This document shows positions 1 through 11,075 of a stretch of 64,000 nucleotides of DNA, piece by piece. Each line of letters begins with the position of its first letter. Position 1 is the first letter of the stretch. Location of the stretch: NCBI GenBank assembly GCA_020091685.1, contig CM034599.1, positions 39,387,945-39,451,944 on the forward strand. Reading direction: 5' to 3'. Origin of the DNA: Lutjanus erythropterus (lineage: Eukaryota > Chordata > Actinopteri > Lutjaniformes > Lutjanidae). Position numbers and translations under genes: made by a program. The notes beneath the pieces were generated by a model. That model was not told where the DNA came from. It saw nothing but the letters and a program-made list of their open reading frames with translations, and ran no database searches.

Positions 1-1277
1 TGCAAGCATCAGATGAGAGTCGACCACAGTGGTGTGTTTTACCCAACCACTCCACCCTCTATATGTCTAAATACATACTTAACATGTTAAACTTAACACA
101 AACGCTCCAGTACTGTGGTGCTACAATGCTTCTAACTTATGTAATCTGATCCACGATTGAGTCCCTGAGGTCGAGGCTCCTGCTGGAACAATGTAAGAAC
201 AAATACGGCCAGGTGAGTGAGATAAGCCTCTGCTAACAACTCTGCGAGTGCGATGGCGTTAAAGTGGGAAAACGGGGAACACAATTTCATTCCCGTTCGT
301 TTTAGCAACAGCTGTAATGTTGCGGAATGTTTCCACTAATGCATCACTTGCAGGTAACCGACAAAAATAGATTTTTAATCTCATTATCTCCAAAACAGCC
401 AGGCTGCAGGAGAAACAGAGCTGTAGAGAGAGAGAGTGTGTGTGTGTGACTGTTCATAAATGAGTGTGTTTGAGAGGGAGAGAAGAGAGAGAAGGGAGGG
501 AGGAGGGGGGGTATGGGTGTACAGATATGCACCCTCGCTTCCTCCCACCCCCAGGTGCTCTAATTGAGAGGAGGCCTTTGTTATATAAACAAGAGGTACA
601 CCTCAAGTTGAAAATTAAATATTTGAAGAGAAGGCGGCATGCTTTTGAAAGTGATATATATTCCAGTGGGTGAACGCTGGTGTCAAAGGGGTGCCGATGA
701 AGAGGTGGTTATTGGCATGGAGAGCCTGCTCTATGCACCGGAGAGTCAATTCTCACCTCGCTTCTCCTTCACAACAATGAACACAACAGCCTCTAAAGCT
801 CTATTTCTGTACGCTCCAATTGAATCATGCTGCTGCTGATTGTTCTACATCTCAATAGGCTGTTAAAGTGGTAATCTGCAAGTTCCTTGTTATTCTCCTT
901 TTTTACTTTTTGTCTCTGTGTTTGGTGCTAAGCGCTCATTACTGCAGTTTTGCTCGGCACGTCCCGGAGATCAATCAGCGTGTCTGGTACTCCGACGTCT
1001 TTCTCCTTGGATTTTTTGAAGTGTGAGTTTCTGTAAGTGGCACGCTTTTTGTGTCTTCAGCTGTGTGGCTATTGCTGCTCATGCTAATTTGTGTTTCAGA
1101 CATGGCAGAAAGTTGGAATGTCTGATTTCCTGTGAGGAGGAGTGGAAAAGAGCAGCAGCGAGGCAGAATTCCAAGTAATGAGGATGGGCAATATTTCAAC
1201 CACCCAGAAAAATGTAATTAAACAGATATTGTAAAGATAAGATGACAAGATCTTGAAGGTAAGGTGTTGTCAGGCTT
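1..1277. other. Intergenic DNA, no gene seen
   Basis: I see no exon-like coding sequence here. Short TG and GA runs lie near 430-510. Around 560-600 there is an AT-rich stretch, and the rest is unremarkable single-copy-looking sequence. No open frame has flanking splice signals or a recognisable protein. Confidence 0.5.
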
Positions 1278-1330
1278 TTAAAGGAGCAGTGTGTAGGATT
1301 TAGGGTCATCTAGCTGTGAGCTTGCAGATT
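1278..1330. repeat. MITE end fragment, family E (AGCAGTGTGTAGGATTTAG)
   Basis: The stretch begins TTAAAGGAGCAGTGTGTAGG and continues into a 'catctag..gtgag..ttgcaga' motif. It matches the ends of the family E elements at 10163-11075 and, inverted, at 62044-62080. Only one end is recognisable here. The family assignment rests on comparison within this window. Confidence 0.6.
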
Positions 1331-1874
1331 TGGAATACCTTGCCTCACCCTCCCCACCCATACTTGACTCAGCTTGACTTGACCCATCAGCCCAGCATGG
1401 CAGTGGTTTGCATTTCCATTACACCAGGGCTACCCTCTTGAAGGTGTTTCCTTTACCTGAAGACAAGCTCGAGGAAACTTGAGTCGAGTGTCTGTAAAGC
1501 GGTGGATACACTGTTCATGTACGTCTCTGGGATGAACATGCTGTTTCCTTAAAGTCCCCTTTTGTTTTCTTGTCTATTTTCTAAAGTGTCAGCGAAAAGG
1601 CCCACAAGGATCCCGTTGGTTAAATTCTCAATGGCGATGACTTGATTAATGATTAATCATTAATCCTTAACATCCTTACTCCAAACCTGTGCTGCTGCAG
1701 TGTTTACTTTTCCATCTGTATTGGTCATGTTTCTATTGGCCTATTTGTGATCATTTTCTTTTCAGTGAAAAAAAGATGACTTTCTTTTTAAATCTTTTGA
1801 AATTTCAGTGTGCAGCAGCAGCCTCAGGTAGCAGCCAGATATATGTTATGTTCCAGTATATTGAACACTGAAAA

Positions 1875-2480
1875 TTTCATGTAAATCAGATGATGACAGC
1901 CACACGAGGCTTGCTTTCTGTTGCAAGCAGGTGGCACAATGAGTAGAACTCCTGATTGGGATGTAAATGTGATCATGAAGGGACTCTTATCGACTTCAAA
2001 ACTCGACACCATGCCACACCCTTCAACAACAGCCGAATCTTTTAATAACTTTTGATCACAAACTAGTCTAGATGGCACACAGTGATCTTGAAGTCAATCT
2101 GATCAATTTCTTAAGAGGAGCAAAAATTGACCACAAATTTCAAAAATGGCCGACTTCCTGTTGGGTTTAGGCTGTGGCTCCAAGAGGTTTTTTGTATTCC
2201 TGGACATGATAGATGTGTCTATTTACATTTGTAAATGTTCATGCTTCATTGAAATATTGCCAGGGGCGCAATCGAGCCATTTTGTAGCACTGACTAAATA
2301 TTGTCCTGCAGATGTATTTTGACCAGGTATCTTATCAAACATGTTATGCTTGGGGCAGATTCGACCATGAAGTGCAAACTTAGAACAACTTCCTGTTTCA
2401 TGGGGAAACATCAAGACTTGTCATCACGCCGAAGTGACGTCCTTCAACAATAGCTAAATCTTTTAATAACTTTTAACAAG
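1875..2480. repeat. Dispersed repeat F, copy 1
   Basis: This copy shares with 4000-4985 a core reading roughly 'cacaaactagtctagatggcacac', then 'gaagtcaat.tgat', then 'aaaatggccgacttcctgt.gggtttaggctg', then 'catgata.atgtgt'. The match is diverged but long and collinear, so this is a dispersed element and not chance similarity. No coding capacity is visible. Its class is unknown to me. Confidence 0.7.
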
Positions 2481-3989
2481 GAGTAGAGTGACTGCAGTGA
2501 GGGAGATTCAAGTCAATTTGCTAAAGATAAATTTACATTGTTTAGACTTAACTATTTACAGTTTTATGTTCACAGCAGCGTTGTTAAATTTGGTGAATCT
2601 GCCTCAAACATTTACCTCAGTCGACCTAAGTTACTACAGCATTCAAAGGAAAGTAGAAGAAATAAGAGAAATCAGTAGAAGTAGATCTCACTGGTTTCAA
2701 CAGGACATTAATGTATAAACCTGCTACAGGTGATGTGGACATTGTGGAATACAGGAAATGGTGGAATATGTCATTTTATATTGGCTCCAGACAAACAAGA
2801 GACGCTTAAAACTACACTTCAAATAAACTAAATGACACGAGACATTAGAGTATGATGAAGTCTGTCTTGAGTTCAGAACAGAGAACCAAGAACATTTGGA
2901 GAAACTACAAAAGTAAAAGAGGTTATCCTCCATTTGTCTCCTCTAACATTAACACTCATAAACATTTCATAGAAGTAATTAATTAAATAACTAATCCTTG
3001 AATGTACCTGTGAGTCCATAAAAAGCCTCTCTCATGGAGCAGCTGTCTCTGTGGATGAGGAAGGAACAAAACTGTTGTGGAGTCAGTAGAGAACATAGAG
3101 ACCAAGTCAAACCAAATAACACACAAGAGGAAAACAAGATGGACGCCAGCTACAACTAATACAAGACAAAAAGCCTGACCCCCCCTCTGACTTGGCAGCA
3201 CATGGTTTGGTCTGATGAGCTGGCTTTCAGATTTAAGAGGCTCCACCCCTCAGACACACCTTTGACTCAACCAGGAAGTGAACCGCCCCCAACAACCACA
3301 GTAAGTCCAAGACAGTGTGAAAATGAGTTCACTCTGTTTAAACAGAGTGAGGATACAAACAGATGAATAAGATTCACATCAAACAAATTGTGTCATGTTA
3401 ATTGTTTGGGTGTGTTTGACTACAGAGGAAATGAACCTGTGCAGGTGAGTCAAAATGGCTATTAGCATGGCTGTTAAAATGGCTGTTAGCATGTGTAGCT
3501 GTTAGCGTGTGTGGCTGTGGTCATCAAACATTTAGCACTCTTTTTAAAGACATCACTTGTACAGAGCAGCAAAGTATTTTCTACATCTCCAGTCATGTCC
3601 AGAAATGCACCAAAACTACTGGTGTTAAAATGTTTGAAAGTACATTCACTCCCAACTCCATTTTTCTCCTCTCATTTCATTGTTACTTCTCTCATCTGTT
3701 TATCCATTTAGACAGTTTTGGTCAGTTGCAGAGTTTTGAAAATGTCTGCCATCTCTTGCAAAAAAAAGGTTTAACAGCAGAGTCTCTTTCTCCAATTTAA
3801 TGTAGGAACTGTTTTCTTCCTGCAGTTGTATCTACAGGTATTGGGAAGGTTACTTTAAAAATGCATTCCAAGTTACTAATTACTTAAAAATGTAGTCAGT
3901 AATCTAATCCAAGTATAGCAATATTAAAGTAATGCATTTTGATTATTTTCCTTCACTTTTAGATTGCCTCAATATAAAATATGGTGAAA
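2481..3989. other. Intergenic DNA between repeat F copies
   Basis: No gene is supported. Around 3840-3960 there is a 'ttactaattacttaaaaatgtagtcagtaatctaatccaa' type sequence, which recurs diverged at 21915-22040 and 37795-37870 and so is a dispersed repeat. The open frames of 60-97 codons have no splice context and no recognisable protein. Confidence 0.45.
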
Positions 3990-4985
3990 TTGTTTAGCTT
4001 GTTGTTTAAAGGCCAAGTCATTTGGCTACACCCATCAACGAAAGTCATATGTTCAGGCCTGGACTGTTATCAAACGTGAAGTTTCAGAGAGAGGGTCGAC
4101 CATGTACATTAAAGTTAATACAACTCCCTGTATTTTGGTGAAGCATGAAAGTTCACCATGCTGTCATGGCAACGTCATTTGATAATATGTCACAATCTTC
4201 ACAATATAGGATTACCAATGTTTTAAGGCCTTTCTGACCAGATTTGAGTTGGATATGGTCAACGTGTTAGGAGGAGCATGTCAGAGTCCAAAACATGTCC
4301 TTTCCTGTAGGTGGCGCTATGACTATGATTGAATATTGTCATCTAGATGTGTTCAGGCTGGGACTATTATCAATCTTCATTTATACTTAGGTTATTGCAA
4401 TTTCTTGGTAAGACAAAGAAATTCAGTACCATGATGGATAAATCTTCAACTTTTGATGACAAACTAGTTTAGATGGCACACATTGATGTTGAAGTAATTT
4501 TGATGTATTTTTTAGGAGGAGTTTGTAAAAATACAATGCGTGGAAAAAAGCCAAAATTGGGGGTGCTCCCACAGCTCAGTTGGTAGAGCGTTCGTCCCAT
4601 GTCCCAGGCTGTTGGTCCTCTGCAGTGGTCGCTGGTTAGATTCCCGCCTGTGGCCCATTTGCTGCATGTCATTCTCCCTCTCTCTACCTCCTTTCCTGCC
4701 ATATCTTCAGCTGTCCCTATCCAATTAAAGGCGAAAGCTCAAAAAATAATCTTAAAAAAAAAAAAAAAGCCAAAATTGACTACTAAATTCAAAATGGCCG
4801 ACTTCCTGTCGGGTTTAGGCTGGGGGTCCTTACAGACATTTTGTGTGTCTGGGCATGATACATGTGTGTTCTGATTTTGTGTATGCCGGTGGAACGTGCT
4901 GCGGGGGTTGCTCTTTAGAGGGTGTGACCAAGCCATTTGACCACACCCACCGCTACAAGTTATATCACAAAATTTTCCACCTAAA
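3990..4985. repeat. Dispersed repeat F, copy 2, interrupted by a SINE
   Basis: This copy contains the same core as repeat F copy 1 plus more of its left part, including 'gtaggtggcgctatgactatg' near 4309. The segment is split by the SINE at 4560-4762. Removing the SINE and one duplicated target restores the order seen in copy 1: 'cacaaactag', 'gatggcacac', 'aaaatggccgacttcctgt'. Confidence 0.7.
4544..4778 (+). mobile_element. tRNA-derived SINE with 16-bp target duplication
   Basis: The SINE body is 4560-4762. It opens with a tRNA-like head: a box A-like segment 'agctcagttggtagagcg' at about 4573-4590 and a box B-like 'ggttagattcc' at 4634-4644, as in RNA polymerase III promoters. A 'ctgcatgtcattctccctctctc' type body follows, and an A-rich tail of about 15 nt closes it. 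The sequence aaaaaagccaaaattg occurs directly before (4544-4559) and directly after (4763-4778), which is a target-site duplication from L1-type retrotransposition. It has no protein coding capacity; SINEs use LINE machinery. The near-intact duplication suggests a fairly young insertion. Confidence 0.9.
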
Positions 4986-5620
4986 ACGAACACTGTAAGT
5001 GACTCCTTGATTACTGTAATTAAATTATTTAAACAGTATTTGTACAGGAGTGATTCTGTCCTCTGACATGAACTCTAAATGGATTTGGTTTATTTTCAAC
5101 TTTTGATCTCTGTCTGCTTTTGAATTTTACATTTTCCCCCTTATGGTTAATTTAAATTAACCAGAGGAAAAAGTTAATTAATTATGTATGTGTGTCATTA
5201 ACAATAATTCAACAGGGTGGCTTTAACCTTGGGTCAGGTGATAAGAGTTTCTCCCAACAAAGGCTGAGTTGATGCAGGCCAGTAGGCCTGTATGGGTGGA
5301 TGCTATTATCATGTCTCACCCCCCCACCTCCTCCAAATGAACACAATGCTTCCATTTCTGTCATTTTCATCCCTGCTGAGGTGTTTTTGTTGAAACATAT
5401 CTGCTCCAGGACACCACACACAAAGTATCTGCTCTAATTCCACCCAAAACATGACAAATCTACCCTCTGTGCTAACAGACGAGCACAATGCAAACGGCAG
5501 AGGAGTTTTTAACTGAAGGCGACACTGATCAGTGAGATGAGCTGTGACACAGAGCAAATTTAACCACTTTGCAAAGCAGGAACAGCACAGCCTCGTTCTG
5601 CTGAATGGAACAATGCAACG
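4986..5620. other. Intergenic DNA, no gene seen
   Basis: This is AT-rich sequence without exon-like features. Nothing in it matches the other repeats of the window clearly. Confidence 0.4.
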
Positions 5621-5622
5621 TG

Positions 5623-5624
<2 letters not shown>

Positions 5625-5668
<44 letters not shown>
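5625..5668. repeat. (TG)n microsatellite
   Basis: An almost pure TG run of about 20 units. It creates spurious open frames of Cys-Val and Thr-His repeats on the two strands. Confidence 0.95.
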
Positions 5669-5779
5669 TGCGTGCATGTTATCTTTAAGCAGCATAAGAG
5701 TATCTCTGGCTCTCAGGAAGTGCCTTATCAACATCTACACAGAAGTTGAAATGCACTTTGAAGTTCTACCACTGCAGAA

Positions 5780-6390
5780 AAAGAAGGCTCCACTGAAAGC
5801 TGCAAGGTGACAGAGAAAGGTTGAACGAGGCAGACGGATGAAAACCGACCTCCTCCCGCTCCTCCCCACCAACCCACAGTCAAACAATTGCGATCTCCAC
5901 GCCTCTTTGTTCAGGACTCCCATCAGCCTCACAGTGGGAGGTGTGGTCAGAAAGAGGAGGAAATTGCTGTGAATTTGCGGGTAATTGAAAACACCTATAT
6001 CCCCCTGTGTCTCCATCTCTACCTGCTTTAAAAACCTCCACACCCCTTCTTCCTCCCCGGCGCCCACCTTCTATACCAATATGCTCCTAATGGCACCCCT
6101 TCCCCATCCTGTCCTCCATCTCCCACTGCACTGAATTGATGCAAACGATTGCGCGCCCATTTGCTGTCTGGAGGAGAGGTGACCCACTTGTGTGGTTTGC
6201 TCGCTGTCTCCTGCCCCACCTTCTCCCAATTGCAGGTATTGATGCCCCGCCATTGTTTCCCCCCTGCCCAGGGGGTGGAGTGGTTTGTGGGAAAATTGGG
6301 GGACCCCTCAGGTGTTTGATGGCTTTTATCGATTCGCACCAGACTCTCCAGCTCCCATTTACCCTCTGCTACGCTGTACAAGCTTTTTAG
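5780..6390. promoter_or_regulatory. Possible noncoding regulatory region
   Basis: This is a complex stretch that does not resemble any repeat in the window. It contains homeodomain-type TAATTG (near 5980), an octamer-like ATGCAAA (near 6139), repeated CAATTG/CAATTGC words and pyrimidine-rich blocks. Open frames on both strands here (up to 117 codons) have no recognisable protein and no splice context. Regulatory function is inference from composition only; cross-species conservation has not been seen. Confidence 0.25.
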
Positions 6391-6645
6391 ATAGCGGCTG
6401 TATCTGCTGCTATTGTTAAGTGGTATTATTCTGTTCTAGCGATGCATAAGCACATGTTTTTTTCTCATGTGTGGCTGATCAATGGAGGCAGGAGGAAATG
6501 TTGTGTCGTTTCTGTAGCTCAAATTAAAGCTGCTTTCAAATGTCTCTCATTAATTGCAGCGTCTGTTATAATAAGAAAAAAAACCTGGCATTTTATTCTT
6601 TAACAGTTTTTTTTCAAACTTACTTCCAGCACTAACATGAATATT

Positions 6646-7158
6646 TTAAAGAGACAGTTCACCTCAAAATCAAAAATACATTTTCCCCCCTGTCCTGTAG
6701 TACAGTTCATCCATCTAGATACTTTTGATGTGAGTTACAGAGTTTTGAGATATCAACCATAGCAAGGTTTGCCTTCTCTCCAGTATATTGTGTACAATGT
6801 GTATAGTGTCTCTTTCCAGAAATCATGACCTGGTCAGTAAAACTAATCAACAGAAGTTGTTGTGAATAGTTTCATGTAGGAACTACTTTCTTTCTACTAG
6901 ACAGAAAGTAGTTCTTACATGAAACTGCTCACAACAAAGTCTATGGATTAACTGGTTCACTGGTTTGGAATTTTTCAAATCAGGACCACAAGCAGAGGGC
7001 CATATTGTCACATTATATTGGAGAGAAGGCAGACATCTCTACAGCACACATCTCCAAAACTCTGCAACTCACACCAAAAAAAATCTTGATGGATAAACAG
7101 CACTACAGACCAGGGGAAAAAATTGTATTTTTGATTTGGGGGTGAACTGTCCCTTTAA
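6646..7158. mobile_element. MITE family A, copy 1 (complete)
   Basis: The left end reads ttaaagagacagttcacctc and the right end gtgaactgtccctttaa, forming imperfect terminal inverted repeats of about 30 bp ending in the 'caaaatcaaaaata' block. The interior carries 'gagatatca', 'tccagtatat', an internal foldback 'gaactactttcttt / aaagaaagtagttc' near 6880-6915, and 'acaacaaagtctatgg'. The same interior is found in copies 2-5. It is non-coding and non-autonomous. hAT-like affiliation is a guess from the termini. Confidence 0.85.
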
Positions 7159-9094
7159 GGCGTGGGCCTTCAACAGGGTGTCCACGCCCCCTGGGGGCTA
7201 CTCAGAGTTACTGTAGGGGGCAGCTAAATTGTTTTTTTCTGTTTTCTTTCTTTTTTTTTTTTTTAATTAAAAATACAAACACACATTATAAACTCAAATG
7301 CTACCCATGAATCCTTGTGCAGTCATGTGAGCTAGCTAACCAGCTAAATCACAGTGTGTCATCTATCCATAACACAACTAGGTATTACTGAAACATATTG
7401 TAACTTCACAAACAAGAGTTTCTGACAAACCCTCTACCACAGAAAGCACTAGTGAATGTGACCCCTGATCTAAATGGATAAAAAGAACTACTGATGAAGC
7501 TTTGGATTCAAACTGATGAGGAGATGTCACTGTATGTAGACAAGTGTGCAGCATTATCTTTTTGTGGAACAATTAAAAAATATTAACTAGCAGTGCATAA
7601 GTTCATATTTGAATTTAAAAATGTATGTCTGAAACATTTCCCACACAGTTTAACAGATAAAAGGGCACAACACTTTAAATGCCCCGGATTAGTTCAGTTT
7701 AAGCTCCAGCAGGTTCACACTGGTGGCTCTATCCACGAAGCTTCAACAAATAAGGGATGATAATCATGATAAAGGTACTGTTGTGAAGCATTTTACCACC
7801 TTGATGTTAGATCAGAAATCCCTACTGAGTCATCAATGAAAATGAGACTATTGGCTTGATTTATGGTGTGCAATATGGTTCAAAGTAAACTCTGCTGTAT
7901 TCACAATATACAGAAAAAATTATGCCCCTTCATTACACTTTCCACATTTGGGAGGTGGGAGAGTCTGTGCAGCTAGGTTCCTGGCAAATAGCAATTTATG
8001 ACAAAGTTACATATTTGTCTTTCTATTTACTGGTCAATCTGTTCTGATGAGGCAAAATTGCAGGTGTTTCCAGTCAAGAGTGCAGTACTGTCATAACACA
8101 ATAATGGAGTTGCCATGGGGGGTGTTGGGAGAATAGGACCCCCCCACCCAGAGGATTAGTCTTACAGTCTTTGGTAATCCTCCAAATTTTCCTCTTACGC
8201 CACCATGAAGTCGAAATTTGAGTTTTTGACCAAGATATCTGAGATTCACTTATGTCTTTATCTACTGCCATCATCAGGTCAGATTTTTAATTTTGGTAGG
8301 TTCTATTAACACCCAGCTGTCAGTAGCCAGCAATGCTATTTGCATCCAGTGTGTAAGTAGCCAGTGGGGCTATTTATACCTGGGTGTATATAAACTAGCA
8401 TGGCAGAGCCAAACATCCAGGTGTCTGTAGCAAACAATCGAATATAGAATGTGGATATTTACACCAACATGGCAGAGCCAAACTATGATATTTTTCCAAA
8501 TCTAACAAATTAGATAGAAAACTGACTGAAAAAAAAACACACAAAAGAAAAACAAAAGAAAACAAAATCTGAAAATAACAGGTCAACTAAATATAAAAAT
8601 TAAAAGTCAACACTGACTTCTAGTTTAACATAGGACCCAAACCCCTGTCCCCCAGGCGGGAGTCCTGTAGTTAACCCTTTCATCAGCATGCTGATGTTTA
8701 GCATTTAGCTACAGCTTCACAGAGGTGCTGGTGTGATCTGGTTGTTGGATATATTCTTCATGCAGTCAAGACTAGTGGCAACAGTAAGTTACAGCACGTT
8801 TCCTGTTAATCTTGCACCTTCCTTTCCAATGCAACCGTCTGCACATCAAACAGCTCTCTGCAGCAGGCAGGAAGTTCCCCCAGCCTGCAGATGTTGCCAC
8901 ATGAACATCTGAGAGGCCTGATAGGAGCCTCTATCAACCATGTCACTTCCCCTGTTCCCTGGCTCAGCAATGAGGAACAACTAGGTAGCCATTTTACACA
9001 CTCACTCACATCTGAAGTAGTGAGTGAGTGTGTGCGTGTGCGTGCAGGGGGTGGGTTAGGGTTCTTTCTGGATGGTTAGCCTTATCTTCCCTCC
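7159..9094. other. Intergenic DNA
   Basis: A poly-T/A run lies at about 7247-7268. A fragment around 8140-8280 ('gccaccatgaagtcgaaatttgag... gagttttt..ccaagatatctgag') recurs near 53190-53260 ('gccaccatgaagtcaatatttgtcattttgag') and, inverted, near 55570-55640, so it is a dispersed repeat. No exon-like coding region is supported. Confidence 0.45.
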
Positions 9095-9480
9095 CATGCA
9101 CATTCACAATATATGCTGCGCCAGATGGCCAGAGAACACAGAGCTGCTAATGGCACCACTTGATCATGTCTTCGCTCCGCTATAAATCAGTATATTAACA
9201 ACGTACATAAATGCCATACACAGAGTGTTTGATTGATCCCCATGTGACGCATAAAGCCATTCATAAACGCAGAGGAAACACTTAAAGGACAATGTAGATT
9301 TAGCCATGCGTGCCTGAGTGTTAGTCCACAGCAGAAATCTCACTGGCATTAACCACAATTTAAATACATTCACTTGAATGTAATTAGAATGGCTCTTAAT
9401 GCTTGCATTTACATATATGTTGAGTTTATAGAGAGGTGAGATCACTGATGAACATGTGGGGAGAGTTAATTGGCCTGAAC
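9095..9480. promoter_or_regulatory. Candidate conserved noncoding element
   Basis: This AT-balanced stretch does not match the repeats in the window. It contains a PBX/HOX-type TGATTGAT (near 9229), a TAATTAG-like 'gtaattagaatgg' (near 9380), CATAAA motifs near 9250-9265 and TAAATCA. The composition resembles vertebrate developmental enhancers. This is inference; no alignment is available. Confidence 0.25.
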
Positions 9481-9570
9481 ATATGACTCAATGCTGAAAC
9501 AGCTTTTATTTTTGAAGTTCATTGTAAACAAGTGGTTATGAGTTCAAATCCAAGAGAGAGCTATCAGATT

Positions 9571-9571
9571 C

Positions 9572-9630
<59 letters not shown>
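9571..9630. repeat. (CA)n microsatellite
   Basis: About 29 uninterrupted CA units follow 'gattccc'. Likely polymorphic. Confidence 0.95.
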
Positions 9631-9633
<3 letters not shown>

Positions 9634-10162
9634 AATGAGAGGTAGTATGTCTAGTAATACATTACTGCTCCCGTGTGGTGAAATACAAGTCATGCTGCAC
9701 TTTTAAAGGGTCGTTTCACCAAAAACAAGAAAGAAAGCATGCTTTTTCACTTTCTCACTCTGATGGTTCAGATGATGCAGATTTGTCACCTGTCCAGGCT
9801 TAGAGATATCTATCTTGGCATTCTGCCTCCACAATAACACAATGGAAGTGAATGGGATTTTGTTTGTGGTACACAAAACAATGCAAACTGCTCAGCTTTC
9901 CTTAGATACAAGTAGGAGGAACTCCAAGGAAAAAAAGGTTGGGAACCACTGCTATATAGGACTATTTCTCCAGGACTTTGAATGAGTGTTAACTGAAAAC
10001 TCTTATTCAGATCTTTGACATTAAGGATCCAGCTTAACCAGATGGCATTGGTCTAATATGAATCTAAAATTAAGGACTTGAAAATGTGCTAAAACATGAC
10101 TGAGGGGAAGTATGGTCTGAAAAATACCTATACACTACACTATGAAAATGGCTGAATGTACC

Positions 10163-11075
10163 TTAAACAAATTGTGTGTAGGATTAACACTTTCCTTGCC
10201 AGCGTTTTTTTTAAAAACAGTTGCCTGCCAGCACTAATATTTTTGACAAAATTCAGTGATTTTTCAACCACAGAATATTCAGTTCTATAAATATATTAAC
10301 ATAGAATATATCAAAAGAAAGAACTGATCTGATTGTTTCAGACACACAAGTTTTGTTCTAATTTTATTCATCTTTTATAAGGACTTAAATATTGGTTAGT
10401 TGCATCAAAAAATAACTTTTGTGAAAGAGACATTTTTAAACTGAATATTAACTTTTTGTTTTTATTTTTGCCCCACCTGTGGCGCAAGTCCCAGGGGCTG
10501 TGATGTGAGCAGCCTCGCTGTGTCCTGGCTGCTGTGGGGGTCCGGGGACCGCAGCATGAGCAGCTCTGCTCTGTGGCTGGGTCACGGTGCTCTCTGACCC
10601 ATGGATCTGCAGCTGTGCACTGCTGTTTCTATGCTGCATAATATCATCTTCTTCTTCTGCTGTTCAAGTCCGGTGGTTCTCTTCTTCTCTGAGTGACAAA
10701 TTTTTGTCAGATGATCCGTCACACCATCTTCTACCGCCTGGCAGAAAACCCCAATTAACAAAATATACTGTCACTGGCGGCGAAAGAGTTAGGTGACTTC
10801 TAGTGGTGAGATTGCAACCCAAAACTTGAAAAACATGGAAGGCCTTGTACAGAGCCAGTGTTTGGGTTGTCCACTCTGGGCTACTGTAGAAACATGGTGG
10901 TGCAAAAATGACAGCCTCCATGGGAAAGTTGCCACTCCTTCTTTATTTATAAAGGGCTCATTCTTAGGCAACAAAACCACAATGACTCTTATTTTCAGGT
11001 GATCTTACACTGATGAAAACTCAACTTCTACCATATTCTGACAATAAACCATCCTAAATCTTACATACTAGACCT
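10163..11075. mobile_element. MITE family E, interrupted by a PIF/Harbinger-like MITE
   Basis: The left end reads 'acaaattgtgtgtaggatta' and the right end 'ctaaatcttacatactagac'; these are inverted copies of one another. The interior after 10789 has the family hallmark 'aggtgacttctagtggtgag' and 'gaaacatggtggtgcaaaaatg'. The element is split by the insertion at 10187-10788; joining the flanks restores 'gtgtaggatttaggtgacttctag'-like order. Confidence 0.7.
10187..10788. mobile_element. PIF/Harbinger-like MITE, 602 bp, TSD TTA
   Basis: The left terminus is acactttccttgccagcg. The right terminus, read inverted, is ctctttcgccgccagtg, about 12 of 17 matching. TTA flanks both sides (10184-10186 and 10789-10791), the duplication expected of PIF/Harbinger-type elements. 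The GC-rich centre (10470-10600) has no recognisable transposase. It sits inside the family E element, so it inserted later. Confidence 0.65.

Noticed and set aside
4560-4640. Possible tRNA gene
   Set aside because: It has box A- and B-like sequences but no tRNA cloverleaf that I can complete. It continues into a SINE body with A tail and target duplication.
5309-5810. Thr-His and Cys-Val repeat-containing frames on both strands
   Set aside because: Artefacts of the TG/CA microsatellite.
6028-6390. 117-codon minus and 84-codon plus frames
   Set aside because: No start context, no splice signals and no similarity recognised; better explained as unique noncoding DNA.
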